Shown piece after piece: positions 1 through 8,489 of a stretch of 11,924 nt of DNA. The notes beneath the pieces are model-generated. The model saw only the letters and a program-made list of their open reading frames with translations. It was not told the origin of the DNA and did no database searches. Position numbers and translations under genes: made by a program. The first letter of the stretch is position 1, and every line of letters begins with the position of its first letter. The DNA comes from Ophiosphaerella korrae (Eukaryota > Ascomycota > Dothideomycetes > Pleosporales > Phaeosphaeriaceae): the NCBI GenBank assembly GCA_028456385.1, contig JALNQF010000879.1, positions 1 to 11,924 on the forward strand, given 5' to 3'.

Positions 1-59
1 ATACCTTACTAATTTAGTTATTATAAGAAGTAAAGCGTAAGTAGCGTATAGTCTAGCTA

Positions 60-970
60 ATATAATAGTAGAAAGTTTAACTAAAATAAGTAAAGCCTCT
101 AAGAGTAGTTATAAGTTAGATAGTACTATATAAGAAATAATTAAAGATAGAATTAATAACCTAATCTTAGATAAAGAAGATATAAAAATAGTAATTAACG
201 CCTTAGAAATATAGAATAAAGAACTATAGGATTACGTAAAATAAAATAAAGCGTAGATTAAAGCTATTATTAAAAGCTAGAACTAGATAGAGCTAATTAT
301 ATAACGTCTAGTAATAAGTATAATAAAGAAACTACTAAAGATACTTATTCTTAAGAAATTTAATAGAATAAAAGAGAAACTAAAACCTTTTATAGCTTTA
401 GTATAACTCTAAATAGATATATAAGTACTATACTTTAATATAGAAGAAAAGAAGGTAATATATATTAGACTATACTATAAAGAAGATATAATAAGATAGT
501 ATAAATCTTACTAGATAGACTATATAATATATTCTCTAATAACTTAAAAAGATAAGATAAAAGCTATTTTTAGAAGATATAAATACTTTACTAAATAAAT
601 AAGAGTAGTATTTAGAGATATAGATATTACTAGATAAGCTAAAGAATAGCTAAAGAAACTTATATAAAACTAGAGTATTCCTAAGTATATATTATAATTT
701 AAGTAACTATCTTAAAATATAGAATAGAACAAGTTAGCTCTAATATTATAATTTAAACAAAGACTAAACTTAAAGATATAATATAAAATAATCTATATAG
801 AAAAACTATAAATACTAGAAGCCTTAAAGTAATAGGTAATATAAATTAATAATAATCTTTAAGAATAGAAAAAGAATAAGTATAGTACTTAAATAAGAAA
901 TTAGAATACTAGAAACCTTATAGTCTTTAACACTAATAAAGATAAGAAAAAGAAGAAGAATAAAGACTTT
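60..970 (+). other. Gag (capsid-like) region of element 1
   Basis: This part of the polyprotein reads as a retrotransposon Gag: a charged N-terminal part, then an alpha-helical region (about 380-900) with aromatic and Leu spacing typical of the fungal Retrotrans_gag domain, then a Lys-rich linker (about 930-970) just before the zinc knuckles. In life Gag builds the cytoplasmic virus-like particle. Stops at many Gln/Trp positions break it, but I found no indel. The identification depends on its place before two CCHC knuckles and on overall resemblance to fungal Gypsy Gag, not on a diagnostic motif of its own. Confidence 0.75.
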
Positions 971-973
971 ACG

Positions 974-1084
974 TACTTTAACTATAGTAAGAAAAGCTAT
1001 TACGTAAAAGACTACTAATTATAGAAGAAAAAAGATATAGTATATTATAAATATAGAAAACTAAGATACTTTATAAAAGACTAT
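974..1084 (+). other. Two degraded CCHC zinc knuckles (Gag nucleocapsid)
   Basis: Two copies of a Tyr-substituted CX2CX4HX4C pattern lie in the gag-pol frame. In knuckle 1 the former Cys/Cys/His/Cys codons are at 974, 983, 998 and 1013, reading TAC, TAT, TAT, TAC. In knuckle 2 they are at 1043, 1052, 1067 and 1082. Every Cys (TGY) and His (CAY) has become Tyr (TAY), exactly what RIP does to both codons, and the conserved Gly codons have become AGT, AGC or AGA. The spacing is exact in both. The knuckles would have bound the element's RNA. Confidence 0.93.
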
Positions 1085-1206
1085 AGAAGTAAAGACCTAA
1101 AGAAAGAAACTTAGTTAAAAATAACTAAAAAGAAGAAAGAAGTACTATAAGTATAGGCTAAACCTTAAAAAAAAGTAGCTAAGAGTAAAGAAGTATAATA
1201 TATAAT

Positions 1207-1275
1207 ACTTTATTAGACCTTTTATTATAAAAATAACTACTATATATATTTTTCTAATAAATAGAGAGTAGAATA
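1207..1275 (+). other. Extra Cys/His-like, Trp-rich patch between Gag and protease
   Basis: About 120 bases after the second knuckle the frame contains another cluster of Tyr codons of the kind RIP makes from Cys and His (1,219-1,245), flanked by stops at probable Trp positions (1,213 and 1,273). It resembles a Trp-Thr-x-Cys-Tyr...Cys-x-x-His patch that I recall between Gag and protease in several ascomycete Gypsy elements. The RIP-pattern codons are what I see; the link to a conserved family patch is from memory and is moderate at best. Function unknown. Confidence 0.4.
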
Positions 1276-2269
1276 GTTTTTATAAAAGAATAGAGTAGTA
1301 GTAATAAAAGAAAAAATAAAAGTATAGCTAGAAGAGATAGTATATATAATAAACCTACTAATAAAAGACTTAGAAAAGGAAGAGCCTCTAGTACTATTAA
1401 TCTAGGCTAAAGAACTAGTACTAAATAAAGAGACTACTATAGCTTCTTCTAAAAGATAGTAAAAAAGTAAGAAGTAAGTTAGTATAAAAAGTATAAAATA
1501 TACCTAGCTAATAATATATAGCTATAATAGCTATATAACTATAGATATAGAAGAATAAAATAAAAAATAGAGATTTATTTAAATATACTTAATAGTTATA
1601 AGTATAGAGGAAGTGTATAAAGACTAAAAAGAACGTAATCTTAAAGAAATAAAGTTTATACTATTTTAAGAATAGATAAAGTAGTATATAGTTATAGTAA
1701 GAAAAATACTTATATAAAGAGAATAGTAATACTTTATAAGAAAAACGTAATAGATTAATAAAGCTTATATACTAAAAGTACTAGTAGTATACTATATTCT
1801 AATAATAAATATACCTAGTAAAGATAAATACTAAAAAGGGGATAATAAAATAATAAACCTAAAATACTTAGTATATTTTAAAGTATTATAAATATTATAC
1901 CTAGATAAGAATTATATTATATATAGAAACCCTAAAGTAAATAATAACAAATAGCTTATAAAAAGAAGAGGCTATAACTATACTAGAGTAATCTTAGTAG
2001 AAGATATCTAAGGATAAAAAATAATCCTAGAAGATAGTTACGTAGTAGTAAGGCCTAGATAAAAACTATCTAAGAAATACGTCTAAAGAGGACTATAGTA
2101 TAAATATACTTATAATAAATATCTAAAATATAAAGAGTATAAGCTTAAAGTAAGCTTATAGCTTTAGAAAGATAGAAAATTTATAAAAACGCCTAAATAA
2201 AAATAATTAGAAGGTATAAGAAGCCTATATATTATAAAAATAAGTAAATACTAAAAAAAGAAAGTATAA

Positions 2270-2570
2270 CTAATAATAGATAGTAGAGCTACAAGAAACT
2301 TTATATCTAAGAAGTTTATAGAAATATAGAGAATACGTTATATAACTAAAAGATACCCTTAATAACTAAGTATAATTAAAGGAAAACTATTCTAAGAACC
2401 TATTAAGTTTAAGATAGCTCTTTCTATACTTAAACTAGAAGAGATAATAATTAAAAATATAGTTATAGATATAATAATAATTAATAACAAATAAGATATA
2501 ATACTAGGTATACTATAGCTATAGATAACTAACCTATATATTAATTAGAGAATAGAAGAAATTAACTACT
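2270..2570 (+). other. Aspartic protease domain of element 1
   Basis: The frame reads I-D-S-R-A-T-R-N-F around 2,276-2,302, a RIP-altered form of the retropepsin active site D-S-G-A-T/S with both flanking Gly codons turned into AGA. The catalytic Asp codon (GAT at 2,279) is intact. About 70 codons on, at 2,501-2,521, is I-L-G-I-L-stop-L, matching the second retropepsin hallmark I-L-G-x-x-W-L with Trp lost to TAG. The enzyme would have cut the Gag-Pol precursor inside the particle. Confidence 0.88.
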
Positions 2571-2809
2571 ATAGAACTAATATATTAAAAGCTAATATAA
2601 GTACTTATAAAGGAGAATTCCCTAAAGAATATAAAAAATAAGAAAAATAGTATATAGAGCCTAAAGACTACCTTCTAGAATATTAGCTATAGGACTTAGT
2701 AATAGACTTAAAAGAAGATAAAGATATAAGATAGAGCTTAGTCTATAGAAAGGTAGAAGAAAAATCTAAGATTAAATAAGCGTTTATTAAAAACGTACTA
2801 AAGAAAAGA

Positions 2810-3370
2810 TAAATATAAGAATCTAAATCTTTAGTAGTATATAGACTTATATTTATAGATAAAAAATAAATAAGTAATAAGAGGCCTTATATAGACTTTA
2901 GAAAAACTAACGTAATTATAAATAAGAATTAATACTTACTACTATAAATAGACGTAATATAAAATAGGCTATAGAAAGTAAAAATCTTTATAAAACTAGA
3001 TATCTAAAACGCCTACTATTAGATTAGGATTAAAAAAGGTAATAAATAGAAAATAGCGCTTAGAATATAGTATAAACTATATAAATACTTAGTTATACCT
3101 TTTAGCTTAATAAACGCACTAGTAGTATTCTAAGAAAAGATTAATATAGTACTAAGAAAGTACCTAGATAAATTTATATTTATATACTTAGATAATATCC
3201 TTATATTCTTAAATATAGAAGAAGAATATATATAATATATATATAAAGTACTAGAAAAGCTAGTAGAAGCTAAAATATTTCTTAAAATAAGAAAATACAA
3301 ATTCTATATAAAAGAAATAGACTTCCTTAGATTTATTATAGAACTAGGAAAGATTAAGATTAATCTAGAA
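2810..3370 (+). other. Reverse transcriptase domain of element 1
   Basis: A run of Ty3/Gypsy RT motifs: R-P-Y-I-D-F-R-K-T-N at 2,882-2,911; I-F-I-K-L-D-I at 2,984-3,004 with the first catalytic Asp (GAT, 2,999) kept; a Pro-Phe-Ser-Leu-Ile-Asn-Ala segment (normally P-F-G-L-T-N-A) around 3,098-3,118; and the Y-L-D-N box at 3,185-3,196, where the second Asp of YLDD is now Asn (AAT at 3,194). GATGAT to GATAAT is the expected TpG-to-TpA change. RT would copy the element RNA into cDNA; this copy is dead both from stops and from the lost Asp. Confidence 0.95.
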
Positions 3371-3469
3371 AAAATTAAGTTAATTAACAAATAGCTAATA
3401 CTAAAAAATCTAAAAGAGGTATAATAATTTTATAGGCTAGCTAACTTCTATAGAAAGTTAATAATAAGA

Positions 3470-3995
3470 TACTTTAAAGATATAAAACTAATTACAAAGC
3501 TTATAAAAAAAGATATACTATTTAAATAGATAAAGGAATATAGTAAAGTATTTAGTAAAATTAAGAGAAAGTTTATAGAAAACCTAGTTATTAGAATATA
3601 TAACCTAGACCTACTAGTAATAGTAAAGATAGATATATCTAATTTAGTCTATAGAATAGTACTAATACAAGAAGACCTAAAGACTAAAAAGAAATACTTA
3701 GTTAAATACTTCTCTAAGAAAATAAAGCTAGTAGAGCTTAACTACTTAATTTATAACAAAGAAATACTAGTAATTTATAAAGTATTTAAGTAATAAAGAG
3801 TATACCTATAAAGAGTAAAGTATTAAATAAAGGTTTATATAGACTATAAGAATCTTATAAGATTTATAATAAATAAGGAACTATTATAATAATATATAAG
3901 ATAGTAGGAATTCTTATTAACGTTTAACTTAGAAATTATATATATAAAAGAGAAAGATAACTAATTTATAAATACTTTTAGTAAAAGACTAGATT
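3470..3995 (+). other. RT connection and RNase H domain of element 1
   Basis: After the RT box the frame reads L-A-N-F-Y-R-K-L-I-I-R-Y-F, the Gypsy connection motif (about 3,437-3,475), and then an RNase H-like domain. Its first metal-binding Asp is GAT at 3,632, in I-D-I-S-N-L (normally T-D-A-S). A Val-Glu-Leu-Asn-Tyr...Tyr-Asn-Lys-Glu segment follows near 3,730-3,765, the usual E-x-N-Y-x-I-x-D-K-E-x-L-A-I motif. The domain ends with I-K-E-K-D-N near 3,945, equivalent to the G-K-x-N that leads to the A-D-A-L-S-R tail. It would have removed the RNA strand of the hybrid. Confidence 0.9.
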
Positions 3996-4240
3996 TATAA
4001 GAAGAAGTAAATACTACTAGTATAGTTCTAGTTAAGAATAAGAAAGGATATTTAGTTCTAAATATACTTAAAATAGCTATAATACTTAAAAGAATAAGTA
4101 GTAAACTAGATAAATAGATCTAGAAAGTAACTAGAGAAGTATCTAAAGAAATAAGAAAACTAGAAATCTAAGAAGGACTTATATAAGCTTATAGAAGAAC
4201 GTATATTCTAAGAAAAATCTAAAAAGAATTTATATAATAA

Positions 4241-4780
4241 TTCTATAAACTACTAGTATATAGATATTAAAGAATTAATAAAACTCTTAATAGGCTACTA
4301 TAAGACTATTATATTCTAAAAGTAAGATAACTAGTAATAGAAGTACTATAAGATTATATAGAATACTAGAGAAATAATTATAATAGATATATACTATATA
4401 GAATATTATAACTAGTAGAAGTACTAAAATAACTATAAAGAGTTATTATAATAGACTTTATTACAAAGTTACTTAAGTCTAAAGACTTAATATTAGGAGT
4501 TAAGTATAATAGAATCTTAATAATAGTAAATAAACTTATAAAGTACTTATACTTTAAACTATATAAAGAAAAAAGTAGGATAGAAGTTACTATATACTAG
4601 GTTCTAGGAACTATAATAAGTTAATATAGTCTACTAGATAAGATTATTATAGATAGAGATATATAATTTATATTAAAACTATAGGAAATAATAATAGTGT
4701 AACTAGAAATAAAATATATAATATCTATAGTATATTATCTATAAATAGATAGATAATTAGAATAAATAAATTAGATAGTA
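4241..4780 (+). other. Integrase (zinc domain and DDE core) of element 1
   Basis: A HHCC zinc domain is visible as Tyr codons: HX4H at 4,244 and 4,259, CX2C-equivalent spacing at 4,355 and 4,364 inside a D-Y-I-E-Y-stop-R-N segment. The catalytic triad is unusually well preserved: Asp GAC at 4,454 (I-D-F-I-T-K), Asp GAT at 4,652 (I-D-R-D) and Glu GAA at 4,760, with 65 and 35 residues between them, the classical DX35E spacing. Stops elsewhere still kill the protein. Integrase would join the cDNA ends to host DNA. Confidence 0.94.
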
Positions 4781-5089
4781 GAATAGTACTTAAGATACTA
4801 CCTTAACTATAATTAAAATAATTAAGTATAGTTATTACCTATAGTATAGTTAGTATATAATAGCGTAAGGAATATAGTAATAAGAGTATTACTTTTCTTT
4901 ATAAACTATAGATTTAAGCCTAGTATATACTAGATACTAAGAAACTAGATATCTTAGTCTCTAAGAGAAGAAAACTTTACTAAAAGACTTAGAGATATAT
5001 ATAATTAACTAAGATAAGATATAGAATTTCTATATAACTATATAGTAAAATACTATAATAAGAAGTATAAAAAAAACCTTAATTTAGAA

Positions 5090-5100
5090 AGAGCAAAAAA
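5090..5100 (+). other. Frameshift lesion in integrase C-terminal region
   Basis: Upstream of this point the polyprotein is read with codons starting at positions of remainder 2 modulo 3 (for example GAA at 5,087). Downstream, the recognisable sequence (Lys-Leu-Asp-Tyr-Ile-Lys from about 5,146, then the chromodomain) needs remainder 1. The switch falls in the A-run of GAGCAAAAAAG, consistent with loss of one base, or gain of two. It is the only indel I detected in about 5.4 kb of coding sequence and also holds one of the few surviving CpA dinucleotides (5,094). Confidence 0.8.
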
Positions 5101-5334
5101 GTATAATTAGTATAAAAGAATATTAAGAGTAAATAACTAAGCCTAAAACTAGATTATATTAAGATAAAACTATATAAAATTAAAAAAGAAGTTATACTAG
5201 TTATATTTAAACTAAAGCTACTAAATAAGATAAAGATATACTTAATATTCTATATAGCTCTACTAGAATAAATACTATAAAACGTAAAACTACTAGTATA
5301 TAAAGTAGATATATATAGAGAATAAGAAGAATAA

Positions 5335-5487
5335 GAAGTAAAAGAAATCCTATAGTACTAATTCTATAATAGAAGAAACTACTACCTAGTAAAATAGATA
5401 GGTATAGACGAGAAAGGATAACTATAAGAAAAAATATAGGAACTAGAAGATAATCTTAATTACTCTAAGAAACTAAAAGAGTTTTAA
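5335..5487 (+). other. Chromodomain at the pol C-terminus of element 1
   Basis: In the shifted frame the sequence reads E-V-K-E-I-L (5,335-5,352), then R-N-Y-Y-L-V-K-stop (5,374-5,397), then stop-E-L-E-D-N-L (5,437-5,457), ending K-K-L-K-E-F before TAA at 5,485. These are the three hallmarks of the CHROMO fold in Gypsy integrases: V-E-x-I-L, Y-L-V-K-W and W-E-P-x-x-N-L, with Trp lost to TAG and Pro to Leu. It places the element in the chromoviruses, whose chromodomain is known to bind histone marks of heterochromatin. The TAA at 5,485 may itself be a mutated Gln codon, because coding-like text runs on to about 5,560. Confidence 0.9.
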
Positions 5488-5518
5488 AATTAAAACTTCC
5501 TAGAATACCTAGTAGTAA

Positions 5519-5824
5519 ACTAAAAGAACTAATATTACTACTACTAGATAGAGAGATAATAGGATTACCTAATATAAGACCTACTATAATAACACTAAAC
5601 GCTTTATCTAAGTCTAGCTTAGCTTCTAGAGCTACTAACTATTTAGCTAATTTCTTATTATTTAACGCCTTTATCTTATAAAGATAAGAGAGATAAGCTT
5701 AATTCTTTACTAGCTTACTCTACGTAAGCTCCTAGATCTACTTATACTTAGCTTTAGCCTCTATAATTTAAGATAGTAATTTCTTTTAAGTCTAGTTAAT
5801 AGCTCTCTCTATTATTATTAAGCC
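5519..5824 (-). pseudogene. Unidentified RIP-degraded reading frame, coiled-coil-like
   Basis: Read on the - strand (5,824 down to 5,519), one frame has only the stops expected from CAA/CAG and a strongly protein-like composition: about 75 residues rich in Lys, Leu, Glu and Ala with heptad-like Leu spacing (for example K-A-L-N-N-K-K-L-A-K, then L-V-A-L-E-A-K-L-D-L-D-K-A-F), followed by a hydrophobic segment, a Gly-Asn-Pro and a Ser-rich tail. The purine bias also switches to the - strand in exactly this stretch. I do not recognise the protein. It could be the C-terminal part of a DNA-transposon transposase, an antisense frame belonging to the 3' end of element 1, or a fragment of another inserted element. 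Its tail overlaps the end of the pol gene on the opposite strand. Neither end is certain. Confidence 0.4.
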
Positions 5825-5940
5825 TAGATATAAGAATAAGTATAATAAACGTATACTTAGAAATAAAAATACTAGATATATTATAAAAACTATATATATT
5901 TATATAAATATATACTTTATAAGCTTTACTATTATTTATA

Positions 5941-6291
5941 GAAATAATATAAGAAAGAGACTTAGGGTTTAACTTAAGAGAAGTATAACAAGAATAAGAA
6001 AATATCTTAATACTATTACGTAATACGTAATTAGTAAGAAAGTAGTAATAATATATAGATAAAATAACTATAGAGAGTAATAAAGAACTATAAATTAATA
6101 AAGAAAGTAGATTAATAACTTTATTTCTAGAGTAGATAAATAAAGACCTACTTAGAGAGAGAGATAGTATTATAATAGTAATAGAAGAACTATAGATAGA
6201 ACTAATTAGCCTTATAATAATTAACTTAGATCTATATAACTTTAAGGAATATAAACTTAATTAGGAGGCTATATATAATTAAGATACCTAA
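5941..6291 (+). pseudogene. Unidentified RIP-degraded reading frame
   Basis: On the + strand, codons from 5,941 to the TAA at 6,289 read as a plausible protein interrupted by stops of the RIP type: E-R-D-L-G-F-N-L-R-E-V near 5,956-5,988, then an acidic, Leu/Ile-rich helical part (L-F-L-E-stop-I-N-K-D-L-L-R-E-R-D, about 6,121-6,165) and a terminal N-L-D-L-Y-N-F-K-E-Y segment. Composition is A-rich on this strand, unlike the preceding stretch. I recognise no domain, and no CCHC or DDE motif is visible. It ends only a few bases before the palindrome pair at 6,294. It might be a fragment of a DNA transposon or of a gag, or an accidental open frame in AT-rich DNA. Confidence 0.28.
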
Positions 6292-6293
6292 AG

Positions 6294-6388
6294 TAATCTA
6301 TAATCTATAGACTCTTAGTATTAATAGATTATAGATTAGAGTAATCTATAATCTATTAGTCTTAGTAACTATAGATTAATAGATTATA
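6294..6388. repeat. Tandem pair of palindromes (four alternating 15-16 bp arms)
   Basis: Arm 1 TAATCTATAATCTAT (6,294-6,308) is the exact reverse complement of arm 2 (6,324-6,338). Arm 3 (6,342-6,356) is identical to arm 1, and arm 4 (6,371-6,386) is the reverse complement with one extra A. The unit repeats with a 48-base period, and its loops share CTTAGTA. Arms 2 and 3 could also fold on each other, 15 perfect pairs around a GAG loop. Each arm contains the heptamer TAATCTA twice. There is no gene inside. It could be the remains of transposon terminal repeats or a small MITE-like element; function unknown. Confidence 0.85.
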
Positions 6389-6391
6389 ACA

Positions 6392-6599
6392 AGTATATAG
6401 TTAGTAGTAATATATATTATTAAGATAGTATTAGTAATTTAATCTTTTAACTATAGAACGCTAATACAAGATAGTTATAAAATATCTTCTATTATTTATA
6501 AGTTATTATAGATCTTAATACGAGCTTTTATTATTATCTTGTAATCTACTAACTTTTATAATAGGTACTTATAGTTAATAATAAGAGGCTTATTATAAA
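6392..6599. other. Stretch without a recognisable gene
   Basis: No domain, LTR end or primer-binding site could be recognised here. It is equally CpA-depleted, with one surviving CA (6,467) and one TG (6,540). If element 2 once had a complete 5' end, its LTR and gag start should lie around or before this point. I looked for a copy of the candidate 3' LTR sequence (11,338 onward) and saw none. Confidence 0.5.
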
Positions 6600-6905
6600 G
6601 GCTATAAAAAGATACGTATTAAGTAGCTAGACTATACTACTTATAAATAAATAAAAACTACTAGATCTAAAATACTTACTAATACTATAAACTACTATAT
6701 AGCTACTTATATAGTAATAGACTCTAAAATAGATATAGAAATAGAGGACTAATTCTTTAAATATAACTCTTAACTAGATATAGAGCTAGAACTAAAGCCT
6801 AACTTAGACTAAGATCTAAAAAATAATATTCTCTAAGCTTAAAGCCTTAACCTAAAGATTATATAAACTAGAAGAGTATAATTAACTACTAAAGTATAAC
6901 TCCTA
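6600..6905 (+). pseudogene. Possible C-terminal gag remnant ahead of element 2 pol
   Basis: Codons from 6,600 form a frame with RIP-type stops and an acidic, low-complexity product. It includes D-S-K-I-D-I-E-I-E-D (6,720-6,749) and L-D-I-E-L-E-L-K-P-N-L-D shortly after. It lies just upstream of the protease region and one frame ahead of it (a -1 relation to the pol frame). An acidic tail after the zinc knuckles is common in Gag of this element type, but I see no CCHC pattern here, so a gag identity is inference. If right, most of gag, including capsid and knuckles, is missing or unrecognisable. The alternative is non-coding sequence. Confidence 0.3.
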
Positions 6906-7045
6906 GTATAGCTATATCTTATATACTTACTTATAGAATATAGATAGTTTAGTATAAGAAACTACTAACTAATCTAATAGAAGCTAAGCTAAACTAATTT
7001 TTATTTACTAGCTTTCTAAGTAAAGACTATATAGTACTTTATATA

Positions 7046-7350
7046 GCTAGAACCCTAGCTAATAATAGAGCTAATATAAACTTTATTTACTAAAAATTTA
7101 CTTAGAAGACTATAAAATTATAAACTATCTAGCTACTTTAACTTATTATCTATAAAGGATATAATAGTTTTCTATCTAAGTCTATTACGTATTAGGTTAA
7201 GTTCTACTTATAAGTAGGTATATATATTAAATAGACTTCTACTTATATTATTAAAATTATAAGCTAATTTAACTTTATTTTAGGATTTTTATAACGTAAA
7301 GCTTATACTATTAAACTTAACTACTATAATAGAATATTATTATTCTTTAA
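7046..7350 (+). other. Aspartic protease domain of element 2
   Basis: The frame reads L-A-N-N-R-A-N-I-N-F-I from 7,055, corresponding to a D-D/S-G-A retropepsin site. The AAT-AAT-AGA codons at 7,061-7,069 are exactly what RIP makes of GAT-GAT-GGA after a T. About 70 codons later comes F-I-L-G-F-L-stop-R (about 7,274-7,297), matching the I-L-G-x-P-W motif with Trp turned to a stop. The catalytic Asp is lost. Confidence 0.8.
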
Positions 7351-7799
7351 TATTTACTACTAATAATACTACTAGATAACTAATAAAATTCCCTTAGTAG
7401 TATACTATAGTATACCTAGATATTACTCCCCTATAGCCTTAAAGAAGCTAGTACTTAAACTATTATCTACTTTTATAAAGCTTTTTAGTAAGTACTTTAA
7501 TAAGTATAAATAGAACTTATTAATACATATTTAAACTAATAGTTATTATATAATTAAAGCCTTTACTAAAAGAAGTAAATATACGCTTATAGTACTTAAT
7601 TTAAATAAAATACTACTACTAGCGTACTACTATAAAGTAGCTAAGAAAGTAGATTATATATAATTTTATAAGCTACTACTTATAGTAAAGCTTAAGAATA
7701 TCTAATCTATAGAACTACTCTAACTATATTAAAACCTAATACTTTATTTTAATAAAAAAGTTACTAAGAAACTTCTCTTTTATAAGCTATATAACCTAG

Positions 7800-8420
7800 A
7801 AATTACTTTTAAGCTTAGTATAAAAATCCTAGATACTAAACCTTACTTCTTTACTAGAAAATAAGATAAAGTAATCTAAAAATATATCTAAGAAATAGAA
7901 GGTAAAGGCTTTATTAGTAAATATAGCTCTTTAGCTAGAAATAACTTACTAATTATAGCTAAACTAGATAGTAGTTTATAAGTTTACGTAAACTATTATA
8001 AGCTAAATAAATCTACTATTAAAGACTAGTACTTTATACTATTCTTTAGGAAAATACTAGCCTACCTAAATAAAGTAAAGATTTTCTCTAAATTTAATAT
8101 AATATATACCTTTTACTACTTATATATTACTTTAAATTTAGAATAGCTAACTACTTTTATTACCTACTTTAGTATATATACCTATAAAGTAGTACTCTTT
8201 AGCTTTACTAATATACTAGCTACTCTTTAGTATACTATTAACTTAACTTTACTAGAATATTTAGATAACTTCTATACTATATATATAGATAATATCTTAA
8301 TATACTCTAATAATAAAATAGACTATATCTAGTATATTTATAAAGTACTTATATAACTAAAAAAGTAAAGCTTTTATATAAATCTTAAAAAATCTAGCTT
8401 CTATACTACTTTAGTTAAGT
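7800..8420 (+). other. Reverse transcriptase domain of element 2
   Basis: Motifs in order: G-K-G-F-I-S-K-Y-S-S-L-A near 7,903-7,940 (the K-G-F-I-R-x-S-x-S motif); V-Y-V-N-Y-Y-K-L-N at 7,982-8,008 (normally V-D-Y-R-K-L-N); I-F-S-K-F-N at 8,081-8,098, where the first catalytic Asp is now Asn (AAT at 8,096); L-F-S-F-T-N around 8,200-8,218 (normally P-F-G-L-T-N); and Y-I-D-N-I-L-I-Y-S at 8,282-8,308, the YIDD box with its second Asp lost (AAT, 8,291). Two of three metal-binding residues are gone. Confidence 0.95.
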
Positions 8421-8489
8421 TTTTAAGTATAATTATTTCTAATAAAAGAATTATAATAGATCTCTCTAAAGTTAAAGCTATTTAGAAGT

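Larger units (their letters stand above)
2..5487 (+). pseudogene. gag-pol polyprotein of chromovirus 1 (RIP-degraded)
   Basis: Reading from base 2, the polyprotein can be followed in one frame to about 5,090 and then one frame lower to the TAA at 5,485. In-frame TAA/TAG codons occur about every dozen to fifteen codons, nearly always where the family has Gln or Trp, as RIP of CAA, CAG or TGG predicts. Domain starts, numbering codons from base 2: Gag from about codon 20, CCHC knuckles at 325 and 348, protease DSGA-type site at 760, RT catalytic box at 1062, integrase zinc region near 1415, integrase core near 1485. Gag and pol share one frame with no separating shift visible. The true start is unclear: an ATA at 62 or 65 may be a mutated ATG, but coding-like sequence continues to the window edge. 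It cannot make a functional protein. Confidence 0.93.
1..5570 (+). mobile_element. Ty3/Gypsy chromovirus 1, RIP-inactivated, 5' end outside window
   Basis: An LTR retrotransposon body with domains in the Ty3/Gypsy order: Gag with zinc knuckles, protease, RT, RNase H, integrase, chromodomain. The coding strand is purine-rich. The 5' LTR and primer-binding site are not in the window, which starts inside or just before gag. The 3' limit is uncertain: coding ends near 5,484-5,560, and a purine-rich stretch at 5,549-5,566 could be a polypurine tract, but I could not pair any LTR with it. The element is inactivated by substitutions of the CpA-to-TpA and TpG-to-TpA type, not by rearrangement. The family assignment rests on domain order and motifs read directly from the translated frames. 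Confidence 0.93.

Noticed and set aside
2..5487. A reassigned genetic code in which TAA/TAG encode Gln, as in some ciliates
   Set aside because: Stops at Gln positions tempted this reading, but TAG also stands at Trp positions, Cys and His are both turned to Tyr, and active-site Asp to Asn and Gly to Arg/Ser changes occur. Only mutation of CpA/TpG explains all of these.
5549..5566. Polypurine tract and start of the 3' LTR of element 1
   Set aside because: The stretch is purine-rich, but no LTR pair is available in the window and the following bases read better as a minus-strand frame, so I did not annotate it.
6294..6388. CRISPR array
   Set aside because: There are only two units, the arms alternate in orientation with short similar loops rather than unique spacers, and no cas gene is present.
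6294..6388. Rho-independent terminator
   Set aside because: The stems are AT-rich with no following T-run, and the setting is eukaryotic.
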